From: Agrypnia vestita
Lineage: Eukaryota > Arthropoda > Insecta > Trichoptera > Phryganeidae
NCBI GenBank assembly: GCA_016648135.1
Contig: JADDOH010014819.1
Coordinates: 25,292 to 89,291, forward strand
DNA length: 64,000 nt
Direction of reading: 5' to 3'
Shown here: one piece after another, positions 44,535-55,720 of the stretch
How the letters are laid out: every line of letters begins with the position of its first letter
How positions within the stretch are numbered: position 1 is the first letter of the stretch
Position numbers and translations under genes: made by a program
The notes under the pieces: generated by a model
Database searches by the model: none
Seen by the model: the letters and a program-made list of their open reading frames with translations, nothing else
What the model was told of the DNA's origin: nothing

Positions 44535-45169
44535 GTATTAAAGGATTCGGATAATGCGCTATTCCTTCTGCTTGACAATATTTTAACACAATTTCTGTAA
44601 GAAAAAAATGATTTAAAATGATATAGATCTTTATTATTAAATGAAAATCGTATTGATGGCTATAGTATTGGCATTATTGAAAAGATTTTTTAATGTAATT
44701 GGTCTTAAACATAATAACGATACCATAATATTCGAAATAAATTTGTACAATTAGCAGCATTGTTCTGCCGTAAGTCAATTTATGGCGAAATGGCAACCAA
44801 ACTGAGCACAAATCAACAATCAGCTATCAAATTTAACGTTGCTGGAAAAGTTTTACCAATTCAAAAAACAAAAGCTTAAAAAAAGACCCTTTATTTATAC
44901 ACTAAAGGTATAAGATTATCTTTCCAGTAAAGCCAACACAACGGCCATTACCGCGAGTTTTATGCGTATTATTCCATTTTTATGTACCTACTATACCTGC
45001 CTGTAAAAAACACCCTTCATATTCGCCATAAATTTGTAGGTATGGAAAATATGAAAAAAATACTTAACAAATAGTATTTTAATAGTAATTCTTAAAATTT
45101 CAAAATATTTATAAAGTTAAATCTAATTAAAATGAAAAAAATATATAATAGAAGCGAATTCAATGCGAA
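44535..45169. other. AT-rich, nothing recognised
   Basis: No supported feature. Confidence 0.4.
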
Positions 45170-45340
45170 CTGCTGCGTAGTCTATAAAATAAAGAAAGAG
45201 TCAAATATGTGATGGAACATCTGATGAGAAGTGTTCAAAGAGGATACATATAAAGTGATCAAAAGGCGAACGCGAAAGACCTGGTAAGATCAGATAATTA
45301 AAATATTGGATGATGGCCCTTTCTTCTTCATCATGAGAAG
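45170..45340 (+). pseudogene. LINE C-terminal remnant
   Basis: Frames give KRRTRKTW and DQIIKILDDGP, matching the RGR.RKTW..HINQILEDG segment of the copy at 59270-59330. Stops and frame breaks present. Confidence 0.45.
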
Positions 45341-45944
45341 ATGTTTAAAAGTTAATGAGAAAACATAATACGTAGGTATTTAATCAAAAAGCGACCAACC
45401 CAAAAAAACACGGAATTGAAAAAATATCTTTTAAAAGTTTGAATCTACTAAAAACTAATACGTCGATATTTAATTAATTATTGAATTCTTTATTTACTAG
45501 GGCTCATTGTAAAGGTATTTTTTACGATTTTTTAATGTAACTAAAGGAAAAATCTTTTATTTACAAGTTATTACGCTTCAAATAGTACTATCTTTCTAAA
45601 AACGTTCAACCCACTCGGATATTTTCTACAAAATTATCATCGTGTTGTAATGATAGAATCAAGATGTTGTTTAATGCATCTTTACCACGTGCATGTTTTT
45701 TATTAATATTTTTATTTGTCAATGATTTTTAAATTTAAAGCCGTAGAAAACAATCAAATTGCTTGGACATTTTATGAGTTAATTTAACGATGATAGTGAG
45801 TAAAAAAATACTGAATTTACAAAAACTATCAAACTTAGACTTTGAACGATTTCAATGCATAAAGATAACGTAGTGAGTTGTTCTAAGCCGTTTATAACTC
45901 ATTTTTAGCATTTTGTCGCTTTCTGCATAACTTCATTAAATTGA
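45341..45944. other. AT-rich, nothing recognised
   Basis: No supported feature. Confidence 0.35.
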
Positions 45945-46020
45945 AGTGCCAGCACTGAAGAGTGTGATTTTCGATCTTCTCTGCTTACCCCTGTAGACAA
46001 ATGACACGATGGTTAGAATG
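45945..46020 (+). mobile_element. LINE 3' end remnant
   Basis: cttctctgcttacccctgta and cacgatggttagaatgtt resemble the terminal segment at 59425-59475. Confidence 0.4.
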
Positions 46021-46129
46021 TTGCTCGATTTATCATTTCAGTAATTCCGTATTACTTAAATCATGTACACATGATTTTAATGTCACCAAGGATAGCTAAT
46101 TTAAAATGCATGAATTTTATACAACTGTC

Positions 46130-46285
46130 TCTTTCAAAATTATGTTGTTATAAGCTATATCTCCTATAAAATTTCGAATTTAGTACATTATAAATTAATA
46201 ATCCTCGATGTTGCATTAATTTTTTTGGATATTGCTGCCTTTGCTTTTGTACTGCACATTATCATTTAATAAGAAAATAATTACC
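46130..46285 (+). repeat. Interspersed repeat Q, copy 1
   Basis: cctataaaatttcgaatt, agtacattataaa and gatattgctgcctttgctt recur at 50745-50890; the last block recurs inverted at 50185-50220. Confidence 0.55.
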
Positions 46286-46826
46286 TTTTTCATTACGCTC
46301 AAAACCCGGCAAAGTGAATATATGTATCTCCATTAGCTGCACGCTTCGCGAAGAGAGCCATCTATGGGATAGCTCATGACTCTCTCATCGTAAATTTAAA
46401 AAATAAATTTCTCATGAAAAATCAATCTCATTAATAATTTATGTACATTTTAAATCTGGTAGTAAAAATAAAAGATTAAAAACAACGATATTGAAAATTA
46501 TGTTTTATTGCTGTAGCTGTGTGAAAAAACTGATTATGAATGTATTTTTGTAACCATTGAAACAGACAAATGAACTGTGTGTGGTAAGTATTTTTTAAAA
46601 TTTATTTTATTTGGTCATCGTACTGGGAGACATAATTGTTTAATAAGACAAAATACAGAAAAAATACTTAATTGTCTCCCATAATTAAAGGATGACACAT
46701 ATAAGACATAAATATAGATAAGTCAATTTGATATGAATGAGAGATAAAACAATTTTACAGATTCATTTAACTGATTGTTCTCAATTAAACTTTAACTTAT
46801 ACGTTCGTAAAAGGGTTCGTTATGTA
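46286..46826. other. No recognisable gene
   Basis: AT-rich; aagacaaaatac and short inverted repeats near 46620-46690 only. Confidence 0.35.
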
Positions 46827-47078
46827 TACAGAGTGTCCCGTATCTCGACGTCAAGCCGTAATCGGGTGATAGGCCAAGTCATAACAGAAAAATATTGCAA
46901 AAAATAAAAAAAACAGTCAGTGTTGGCTTTGAATTTTGGACAAAAGTTTATAGAAGCATTATTCAGGATTACAAAATAATAAAAAAAATGAAGAAAAGTA
47001 ATTATTTGTAGTAACAGGAGTGAGAAGTTGATTTTTTTAAATGCTTATAATTTTTAAAACACATGACTTTTTGACTCT
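46827..47078. mobile_element. MITE family T, copy truncated by PLE-1
   Basis: Starts tacagagtgtcccgtatctc and follows the 3748-4177 element in reverse orientation up to ataatttttaaaacacat, where the match stops and PLE-1 sequence begins. The missing end implies the PLE arrived later or that a deletion joined them. Confidence 0.65.
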
Positions 47079-47385
47079 CAAGTATTTGGCGCCCTGTTCT
47101 AACGACACTGATTCAACCCTTGAGAGAAGTCGCATTAAAATCCGCCGATGTAACAAGTACATATTGCACACTGGCGACCTCTAGTGTAGAAGAAGAGAAC
47201 ACTCCACAACAAAGTGCATACAATTTACGCCCCAGAAAGCAGCACCTATAATCAGTCCGACCTCCACCTCCGTGGGTAAAGGTCGTCCTCCTGATGGCGT
47301 TGGATAAGCATCCAACGAAACGTCGAGATTCGCTTCTCGGTAATACATACGGTGCGTATAAAATATCCGAAATTACAGTTAAACA
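47079..47385 (+). pseudogene. PLE-1 C-terminal tail and 3' end (plus strand)
   Basis: Encodes, after a frame break, TLIQPLREVALKSADVTSTY, the EEENTPQQSAYNLRPRKQ segment, then a stop after QHL, and ends with the hammerhead region and ggtaatacatacggtgcgta. Same order as 25886-26170 on the minus strand. 5' truncated, without the GIY-YIG motifs. Confidence 0.75.
47280..47345 (+). ncRNA. Hammerhead-like motif of PLE-1 (HHR-h)
   Basis: CTGATGG at 47291-47297 (A9 changed to G), stem II CGTTGGAT / ATCCAACG with loop AAGC, GAAACGTC, then GAG pairing with CTC in stem I. Twin of HHR-f with a compatible loop change. The A9 change would probably weaken cleavage. Confidence 0.62.
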
Positions 47386-48314
47386 GATACTTTTCATATT
47401 TAGTATTAAATTTATTATGGAAGTATTATAATAAAAAATATAGATTACAACACAAGTGAGGACTTAACATGCGAGCGAAACCTCCTTGAGTAAAGCACCA
47501 AAAACGTGAAAGTCGCTAAAATAAAATTATTTTCTTCCTCACCGATACGAATACACGAACAAGATAATCTGGATTTCTCCGCGTTATGTTAATGGGCCAC
47601 TTAGTAGAAATGTTTGATTCACAGCACGTTGAGCGCGTGTGTTATGGCTTGAACGTGAAGGCTTGTGAAATTTGAGTGTGCTTTTAAGAAGCCGAAGATC
47701 ACTGCCTTCACAAAGAATATCCTGAATTTGAAATCAGATTTCAGTTGTATCCGATAGAAACGACACGACATATTTTTGAAATACGCGTAATAACTACAGG
47801 TTGCCAATAAAAAAATAAAAGCGGACTTTGCAGAACGAAGATTTTTAATATTTTTTTATTTTATGTGTGCTTCTTTATAGGTGGCCTGTTTGATTTTTGG
47901 GGAACATTTATTTATTATTTGTAAAAATTAAAAAATCAACGTACGTTTTAAAGAGTTCAATATTTTTATTATCCAAACCAGGATGGTCGTTTCAGAAGAT
48001 TATCCCTTTACTCTACTTTATTAATTTTTTTGTTTTTAAATTTCTATTATGTTATGTTTTTATTATGCTTCTGCTTTTTATGTATCTACTTGCTTTTTAC
48101 TTTATATTATATTTATCTTTATACATTTGTATCTGTATTTAATATTTTTTTTCCTCTTTATGTCATTATTATGTTTACCAGTAATTTTTTTTTCTTTAAA
48201 ATGTAAAAAATACAATTTTTTGGGAAAAAATGGGAGGTTTTTATATAAAACAATTGATACACGATTAAACGGAAACTCTTTTGAACATTTTTCCACCGCT
48301 TATTATTTTTTGAC
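47386..48314. other. No gene supported
   Basis: The 81- and 106-codon plus frames at 47897-48369 are rich in Phe, Leu and Tyr because the DNA is T-rich. They look membrane-like only for that reason. Confidence 0.35.
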
Positions 48315-48357
48315 CATACCAGTTTTAGCCTATCACTGCCATCTTCAGACTGGTACA
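48315..48357 (-). ncRNA. Degenerate hammerhead-like motif (HHR-m)
   Basis: Minus strand: CTGAAGA, TGGC / GGCT stem II around AGTGATA, then AAAACTGGT in place of GAAAC. The G12 position is lost. Resembles HHR-j; likely a decayed PLE end. Confidence 0.3.
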
Positions 48358-48552
48358 TATAATATGTAATAAGATGTCAAAAAATCGAAAAAAAAATCTG
48401 ATGGTAAAATTTTTGATGGTAGAAAATAAATAATTTATTTTCGTATTTGAAAAATTGTACCTTCAGAAATATAAGATACATATTATTTAATAGAAAACAG
48501 TTTTAAAAAAGCTCCATAGTCACAATAAGATTACTTGTAATAATAAGGGATC

Positions 48553-48605
48553 GTTGGTCCTGAAACATGTTGGTATTTTCAACAAATAAGTGGTGTAAAC
48601 AAAAT
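48553..48605 (+). mobile_element. PLE-3 3' end fragment
   Basis: cctgaaacatgttggtattt followed by aagtggtgtaaac. Stem II has been lost between CTGA and GAAAC, so no ribozyme remains. Confidence 0.5.
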
Positions 48606-49629
48606 AAATTTGGTTAATTATAACAAATTATTAAAATAATTTTTACAATTAAAATCTAATTAATTCTATATAAACTAGAGAAGTTTAACAAAATTAATTA
48701 ATCATGAGTTTCGTAAAGTTTGAGGTTCATTTAATCACTATGAGTTATAACAACTATCACGAATTTTCCAGAAATTTTATCAAATTAATTTATTATATGT
48801 ACCTACCTATTTGACAAAGTAAATATACAGACATAAAATGGTAAAAGTTAACTCATCCTAAATCATCGCGTTTGATAAAAAATGTTCAAACGTATGAAAC
48901 GAATAATAATAAGGTTTATACCTGGTATAGTTTGCCTTGAGAATGTTTGATTAAATTGAATTTTAAATATTTTTTAGTATATTTCAATGTATGTATACCA
49001 TATTCTTTGTAAATTGTCTTCAGATTTTCACCTAGTCTAGGTTTTTTAATAATTTCACTATAATGAAAATGTCAGTGTCTTATTAAATAAATAAATTTTG
49101 TATTTAAATTTTTCAACGATGACATCTCGACATCTGACACTACTTCTCGCAGTGACAAAAATAATTTAGGTTACAAACCATTTAATTGGGTGATAACATA
49201 TGTTACATCTTCTAGACAATAATATTATTTACTTCTGCTTCACATGCATAAATTTTATTTTTAACTAAGTTAATCTTGTACAAAACTTGTTAACATATAT
49301 TGCTCATTCAATCTAGTAACGCTAGAATAAACTTACTATTATTCTAAATGAATATAATATTACTCACATAGAAGTAAAAATGTATTGGTAAAAAAGTAAA
49401 AATGGTTTTTACTCGTTTAAATGGTTACTATAAATTATCTCTACACTTCTAATTCTTAATCCGTCAATAATATAATCCTAGTTTCCAGTATCAGACTAAC
49501 AAAAAACAAAAAAAAAAACTTTTTTTCAAACTTCCCTATAACGAAAAGTTATATAATTATATATTTGTTAAGTGTTTTAGAGGAAAATTTATATTTCACT
49601 CAGAATTAATGTAATGTATCGCTTTTACT
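48606..49629. other. AT-rich, nothing recognised
   Basis: No supported feature. Confidence 0.4.
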
Positions 49630-50225
49630 CAAAACAAGTCACCCAGCCCGGCTTCGCCCGGGGTAGTTTAAACTAGTCATATCTTCGATGACATTTAATT
49701 TAATGATTTGGTGTAAACAACAAATTTGATCTGCGGTAAATGCTTAAGTTTAATAATATATAACTTGATAAAAATTAATACTCAAGTGGTCAAAATTGCT
49801 GGAAAATTGACCAATATTACTTAGTTATAAATTTGCTGAAATTTTGTAGACAAAAATGGTTGGTATAAGTTATCCTAAAGAGATAAAAATATGCTATTTT
49901 TTAGTATCTGTAACGAATTAGGCAGTGTTTAATTGAGAACCCTTTAGCGGAAATTTTTTTGCCGACTTGTTACACTAATATCGTTTATTCTCAGCTCATA
50001 TATAAGCTAGGGAAACTTTTAATACAATAAAATCTTTCTTAAGAAATACAAATTATAACAGTAAAAATCGCATACAAATCCGTTCGTTGTTTCTCGAAAT
50101 GAAATCGGTCACACAGATATACAGAGGGACTGACACTCGCCTAGGACTTTATTTTAAACTATATAAGTGGGATATAAAAGCAAAGCAGCAATATCAAAAA
50201 AAATAAAAATAAAATGTTTTAAAGG
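49630..50225 (-). repeat. Interspersed element ending in a CCCGG hairpin
   Basis: The left end contains agcccggcttcgcccgggg, a compact GC hairpin often seen at one end of insect nonautonomous repeats. The right end (gcaaagcagcaatatc) is the inverted match of repeat Q. A ctgtgtgaccgatttcattt segment (minus strand) is typical of such elements. Class not determined. Confidence 0.35.
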
Positions 50226-50397
50226 CAGACATCAAGGATTACTTATTTACAATGTTCAATATATTTATTTATTTATTTATTTAATGTTTATGGAAGACCA
50301 ACAGCACAAAAAAAAAGCATAGAAAACATTGATACAATATAGATGGCCAATTACAGGTCTCCACATTTAGAATAAGAATTAGAATAGAATAGAAATA

Positions 50398-50417
50398 TAT
50401 AGATATATATATATAAT

Positions 50418-50460
<43 letters not shown>
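50398..50460. repeat. (TA)n tract
   Basis: Near-pure alternating TA. Confidence 0.9.
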
Positions 50461-50744
50461 CTATTTGTTTTCTTTTCATTTTATAATATTTAGCACAAAA
50501 CCACAAAAACGACTAAAAGACGTTTGTCTGTAGGTTCATTTTTACAATTGTAAGTTACACTATTACAAAATATTATTCCCTTTATAAACATAAGAGATAA
50601 AAAAACGAAAACAATTAAGTACAAAAAACCAACATAAAAGAAATTTTCAGTACAAAGTTAAAAATTTTAAGCAAATTAAGAAAAGAAAAAAAATTCGAAA
50701 TTAAAAAATCCAAACGAATTCAAGATTCTATGTATACCATCCAA

Positions 50745-50890
50745 AATCACGTATCATATAATTTTACAGGCTACATTACCTATAAAATTTCGAATTCAGT
50801 ACATTATAAACTAGTAATCTTCGACGACTGCATTTTTTTTGATATTGCTGACTTTGCTTTCATGCCCAACACATGTATTGATTTGAATAC
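50745..50890 (+). repeat. Interspersed repeat Q, copy 2
   Basis: Matches 46130-46285, including cctataaaatttcgaatt and gatattgctgactttgctt. Confidence 0.55.
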
Positions 50891-52054
50891 ACAAAAATCG
50901 TGAAATACGAATCTGGATTTTTATTTATTTACGCATTTAAACCGATAAAATTTTCGGCAATAGGTTAAACTTTTGAATAAGGACTACCCTTAGGAACTTA
51001 GTCTACCTAGAGAAGTTTTACCTCTGAATCCAGGAGTGTCTGATTAACCACTTCAACCACATCTCCTCTCCCTGAAACTTGTCCAATTTACTTCACACGC
51101 CATCTCGGTTGCCACTCCTGTAATTGAACAGAATCGATTGTGGTGAATTGGAACGAGGTACCATGACGACACACAGACGAGACGAAATGTGTCCACGTCA
51201 TCACAATGTCACAGATGCTGTGAATGAAAATGGGTAAAAATAAAATAAATTCTAAGCAGTTATTCTACTCACACTCAGATAAATCTTGAATAGTCTGGTT
51301 TGTTACTATAGCTACGTCTCTTAAAAAAGTTCCCATTTTAGTGTCAATACTTGATAATGGAAAATAATGATAACAACATTTTAACCTGTTAAAATGAGGA
51401 CTGAAAAAAATTATGTGACCTTTAAGAATAATATTAAAAATAGCCTCGAAATTATTATTTTTTTATTATGTTATGTAATCTACTTACTAATTACTTTATT
51501 TAATTACATAATTCGTTAGAATATTTCTTTAACTTCTATGTATTGATGGTGTAACGTTGTCTACGTGTCTTAGAAAATATTGAATTTATTATTTATTTAC
51601 CAAAACTATTTACTAAAACGTCACATTTTTTGTAATCATTGAATAGACATTTTCACACCAAAATTAAATTCAAAATTTCGGTCAGTATACTCAGTAAAAT
51701 ATATCATACGTAACACATTTTATATTCAAATTGTAAAACCATATAATAAACACTGCACAATGTATTCATAACTTGTGTTTTCCTACTACATGTTTTATAA
51801 ATATGTATATAATAAATTGTGTCGTCACACAAAATATTGTGTGAAACCGAAAAATATTTTTGTATGCATTTTACAGAATTACTCCCCATTTCACTGATTT
51901 AAAGCTGTTTCATAATGAAAACAAAGAATTTTAAAAGAACATCTGACTTTCCAATTATTTTCAGATTGTGCCAATTATTCTTTGTTATAGGATTACTCCA
52001 CTTGATTAGCGCGGGAAAAATTTGAATGTGAACCGTTTCTGTAAGCTTGATGCA
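50891..52054. other. No gene; weak SINE-like patch
   Basis: 51000-51070 on the minus strand has tggttgaagtggttaatcag, reminiscent of a tRNA A box, but no clear B box. The rest is AT-rich. Confidence 0.25.
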
Positions 52055-52105
52055 CAAAGTGGCTATTGAAGTACTCTTCAAATGAGTACTTCAATAGCCA
52101 CTTTG
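52055..52105. repeat. Perfect 21 bp inverted repeat, 9 nt loop
   Basis: Arm caaagtggctattgaagtac... at 52055-52075 and its exact complement at 52085-52105. Single copy in the window. Confidence 0.9.
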
Positions 52106-52983
52106 AAAAAGCGAGGAAATAGACATTTTCAAAGGAACTTTGGCATGGAATCTACTAAAATTTGGTTACTTCCTTTGCGTGGCGAATCAAAGCGGTAATA
52201 CAATATATAGGAATACTTTAACAATTTTATAGCAAAACCTATGGGTTTATTTATTCAAATTCCTGAATTATTGTAAAGTAAAATCATACTTATTTAAAAA
52301 ATGTAAGAAGTTTAATATTTTGTTAAATATCTGATATTTTTTATTCCGAAGAAAAAATAATAAAAATAAATTATGCTACATAAACCATAGTGCATGCCTA
52401 TATTTTAATTTATTTATTTCATTACCGATAAATTGGCGTTTAATAGATAAAATACAAATAATTGCTTAATACATGCATTTAAATATAGGATAATATGTAA
52501 CAAGCCTCTCTGCCATTACCTTCTTCGCTGTATATATAGAAATATCTGTTCAGAGGTAGTTAGCTTTTTTATCATATCACCTTGGATCAAAATTTTATAC
52601 TTATTTTGAAAGATAGTATATACAGTAAAAATTAAGAGTAAAAAATATTTTAAAAATTTAAAGTATCATGCGAGATGCAGGAAAAAAGAAATTATTATAT
52701 TCTATATGAATACCATCGTGCAAAAATGATTAAGGTTCTGTTCAGAAGAAGGTTGTCAATTTATAGTTTTTAATGATAATTTTTTGATAATCATAAATTA
52801 AAAAAAAAAATTGTGTCAACAATATTGATTTTTGATTTGAGATTCATTTCACAAATCAATATAGTTTTTACAAAATTAATTAGTTTTTAAAATTAATAAT
52901 TATACCGGACCACAAAATTAACGCTATAAACATTAAATATACATTTAAATCATCGATAAATTTTTTTTCAAAGACAAAATCCA
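52106..52983. other. AT-rich, nothing recognised
   Basis: accacaaaattaacgctat at 52909 echoes accacaaagttaacgctgt at 9831, so another old repeat is present. No gene. Confidence 0.35.
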
Positions 52984-53285
52984 TTATGACTCTTCAACTA
53001 CATTTGAATTCATCGCAGCTCCATTACCATCAATACTTAATATTGTTGGAAATTTATTGTTTTGAAGGTAATTTAAAATAACTCGAAATACTACATTTGT
53101 TAAAAATGGCTGAACTAGCCAACCGAGTATTTTTTTATTTCCATATGTTTGTTGGAAATCTTTCAAATTTTTAAATTCATCAACATTCCACGAATAACCA
53201 TAGCCACTAGCTTGTCCCGGTCCAAAATAGTGGACTTCCAGTGAGATCTCTCAAAGTCGTCATTTCCATAAATGTTGACTTGCGA
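52984..53285 (-). pseudogene. Unrecognised coding-like remnant, frameshifted
   Basis: Minus strand, upstream frame: QVNIYGNDDFERSHWKSTIL and DRDKLVAMVIRGML. An overlapping second frame: HYFGPGQASGYGYSWNVDEF, then LKDFQQTYGNKKILGWLVQP, FRVILNYLQNNKFPTIL and SIDGNGAAMNSNVVEES before a stop at 52984. The amino acid mix is far more protein-like than chance frames nearby. Two frames joining near 53200-53230 suggest a frameshift or an intron. I do not recognise the family; it could be an exon, a gene fragment or a transposon protein. Confidence 0.35.
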
Positions 53286-53539
53286 TTGCATGTACAAAAC
53301 CTTATATTTATTAAATAGTAAACAAAACTGATCGCAATATAAAAAAAAACAAAATATTTGTTCCTGTTGTTTGTTATTTATCTTATAACATTTATTTTAT
53401 ATTATTCTCTTTGTATATTTACACGTAAAATAATGTAATTACGGTAAATTCTTGATAATGCGTCACGCGGCAATCCTGACTATGTTAAAATTCTGGGAGA
53501 TGAGTGCACAGCACTAAAAATTTGCAAGTTCATTTTTAT

Positions 53540-53730
53540 CATCGCCACGAGTCTGCCTGCAAAGTTTCAGCTCGATTGGATCACGGAAAAGGGGTTAAAA
53601 ATCGATCCAAAGTTTTTTCGACTGACAAACAAGCAGACGCTACTACTTAAGAGAAAGGGAGTAAAAAATAATCTTTTACAAAATGAGAAGTAAGAAAAAA
53701 CAAATAATTCCGATGAATTAAATTTTATAA
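53540..53730 (+). repeat. Repeat family F, 3' part
   Basis: cgccacgagtctgcctgca, aaaggggttaaaaatcgat and aagagaaagggagtaaaaa. It continues with caaataattccgatgaatta, shared with 57090-57150, so the two loci share more than the core repeat. Confidence 0.65.
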
Positions 53731-53779
53731 ATATATTTAATCGTATTCCTCTCCGCTACTGAAAACAATTTTTAAAAAA

Positions 53780-53925
53780 AAAATAAATACAGATGCGAAC
53801 ACGGAATTCATGTCACACCAATATTCTTACTATTTTCAAATTATGCTAAACGCTTGTGCTAAAATCTTGTGTGAAAATAGGACTAACTTGCTTGTCTGGA
53901 GTGAGATTCGAACCTGCGACCTTTT
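53780..53925 (-). mobile_element. tRNA-like SINE family S, truncated copy
   Basis: Contains the family end, body and B box (gagattcgaacctgcgacc on the plus strand) but lacks the A box, being cut by a T run at 53922-53932 and a short inverted piece (tcgcatctctatttta). Directly next to another copy. Confidence 0.7.
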
Positions 53926-53959
53926 TTTTTCCTCGCATCTCTATTTTAAAAAAAATAAT

Positions 53960-54150
53960 AATAAATAGAGATGCGAACACGGAATTCGTGTCACTTCAAT
54001 ATTCTTACTATTTTCAAATTAAGCTAAACGCTTGTGCTAAAAACTTATGTGAAAATAGGACTCACTTGCTTGTCTGGAGTGAGATTCGAACCTGCGACCT
54101 TTGGATAACGAAGCGAGAGTCCTAACCGCAAGACCAACAAGCTACTCTTA
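53960..54150 (-). mobile_element. tRNA-like SINE family S, best copy
   Basis: Minus strand: agcttgttggtcttgcggtt (A box), gcaggttcgaatctcactcc (B box), body with agtcctattttcacataag, aaacgcttgtgct inverse and gtgttcgcatctctatttatt end. The two boxes, about 35 nt apart, have tRNA-like spacing and would form an internal RNA polymerase III promoter. About 190 bp. It is not a functional tRNA: no closing acceptor stem or clean anticodon arm is evident. Confidence 0.8.
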
Positions 54151-54399
54151 TTATCTTGTATTATTATCTTGTAAAACGCTGTCACATTATTATTACATTA
54201 AAAACAGTTAGAACAAAATTACGTAGCGATGACGCGAAATTATTTCCAATATGTGAAAACTGCATCCGTAATATAACAGGTAAATTTTGTTAGAGTTATC
54301 GTAGACCGTTGTAGATCGTACGATAAGACGATAAGATAGGATCGTACGATAAGACTCGTACGCCCTCAAAAGAATAAGGGTATACATGGACTCGTAACT

Positions 54400-54970
54400 G
54401 GGGTTCTACAAAAACTAACCCATAAAAACCAAGTTTTTTTTATATTCCCTTTCTTTGTAAAATATAACAACAATTATTAAAGACGAATTAAAACACATAA
54501 CATAACATTAAACTTACAGTAATTTAATATATTTCTAAAATGTCAGATGTTTTGAGCTTTGATAAGACACTTCTTGCTTTGAAGATTAAATACTAAAAAC
54601 ATTTGTCAGTCAATTTAGATATTCGACATTCGTAGTGAAGTACCTATTATACATACCGACGGAGTAATTTAAATTTAGAAAATATTCCGCGACGTTATCG
54701 GGCCGCCTTTGCTTGTAATCAAACTTTTCTAATGATTCCAATTTGAAAAAAACCAATAATATTTGTAAAAATCTGAAATTATATAATAATTATTAATTTT
54801 TTTTAACGAAAATTTGATAGATCTTCTTATTTAGATATCTCGCCACGAGTCTACTTGCCAAGTTTCAGCTCTGTTGGATCACGGGAAAAGGGTTAAAAAT
54901 CGATCCAAAGTTTTTTTGACGGCAAGCAAGCAGGTGCCACGAGTTAAAAGAAAAGAAGTAATTTGACGAT
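54400..54970 (+). mobile_element. Repeat family F, near full length
   Basis: Starts aacccataaaaaccaag, then ttccctttctttg, followed by the same order of blocks as 33580-34225 in reverse, ending gttaaaagaaaagaagtaa. No coding sequence. Confidence 0.65.
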
Positions 54971-54999
54971 CACGGGCCACTTTTCCAACGTAAATTGGG

Positions 55000-55720
55000 T
55001 AACTAACAGTGCAAATGTAGGTGAGATTTAGTCCTGTCCGCCCTACGTTGCACAATTTAAATTCTCTTACTTACCGTTACGAAGAGAGGATAGAGCGCCA
55101 AACTTTTCTGTCCTGACATACAACTCTCGCCTCATCCACATTCATTCATCTTCGCATGCAAGCTAGACGGTTGTTGAGGCTCCTAACGGGACCATCTTCC
55201 AGTATCTGGTTAATCTGGTCGTGCCACGTCTTCCGCGGTCGCCCTATCTTTGTGGCGCCGTCAACACTTGCATTATATATTTTTCTTACCATTATTACCT
55301 CATTCATTCGCTCAACATGCCCAAACCACCTGAGCGACCCTGTTTTAATTATATGAATTATGCTAACATTAGGTTTACATTAATTTCAAATATCTTCATT
55401 CTTTACTCTATCATAAATGGATTTGCACACATACGTCTAAGAGATCTCATCTCCACTTCATTCAGTCTACTTTTATTCCTCTTCTGCCTGCTCCAGGCTT
55501 CACTTCCATACAACAGTGTCGGTACCAGAACTCCATTATGTACCGCTAGTTTTGCCTCCGTAGATATATTTATATTATAAATTATTGCATTCAAAGCACC
55601 GTTCACCCTATTCCCCTCAGTCACTCTCCTCTCGATATCTTTCTCGACATTCCCTCTCCTAAGTACACAAACTCATCTGCATGTTCCAAACATTCATTGC
55701 CTACTAGTATTTCACACGTT
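55000..55720 (-). pseudogene. Non-LTR retrotransposon C-terminal region
   Basis: Minus strand: FVYLG near 55665, then uninterrupted VNGALNAIIYNINISTEAKL, VLVPTLLYGSEAWSRQKRNK and VEMRSLRRMCANPFMIE (55403-55624), then broken frames with later RATAEDVARPD-type and CQDRK-type tail segments. Homologous, piece by piece, to 58800-59475 on the plus strand. The reverse transcriptase domain itself is missing (5' truncated). Confidence 0.7.

Noticed and set aside
47897..48369. Frames that look like membrane proteins
   Set aside because: Phe/Leu/Tyr-rich only because the DNA is T-rich; no start context or family features.
54076..54140. Possible tRNA gene
   Set aside because: A and B boxes are present but the sequence recurs with a common non-tRNA body, and no proper acceptor stem is visible; it is a SINE head.
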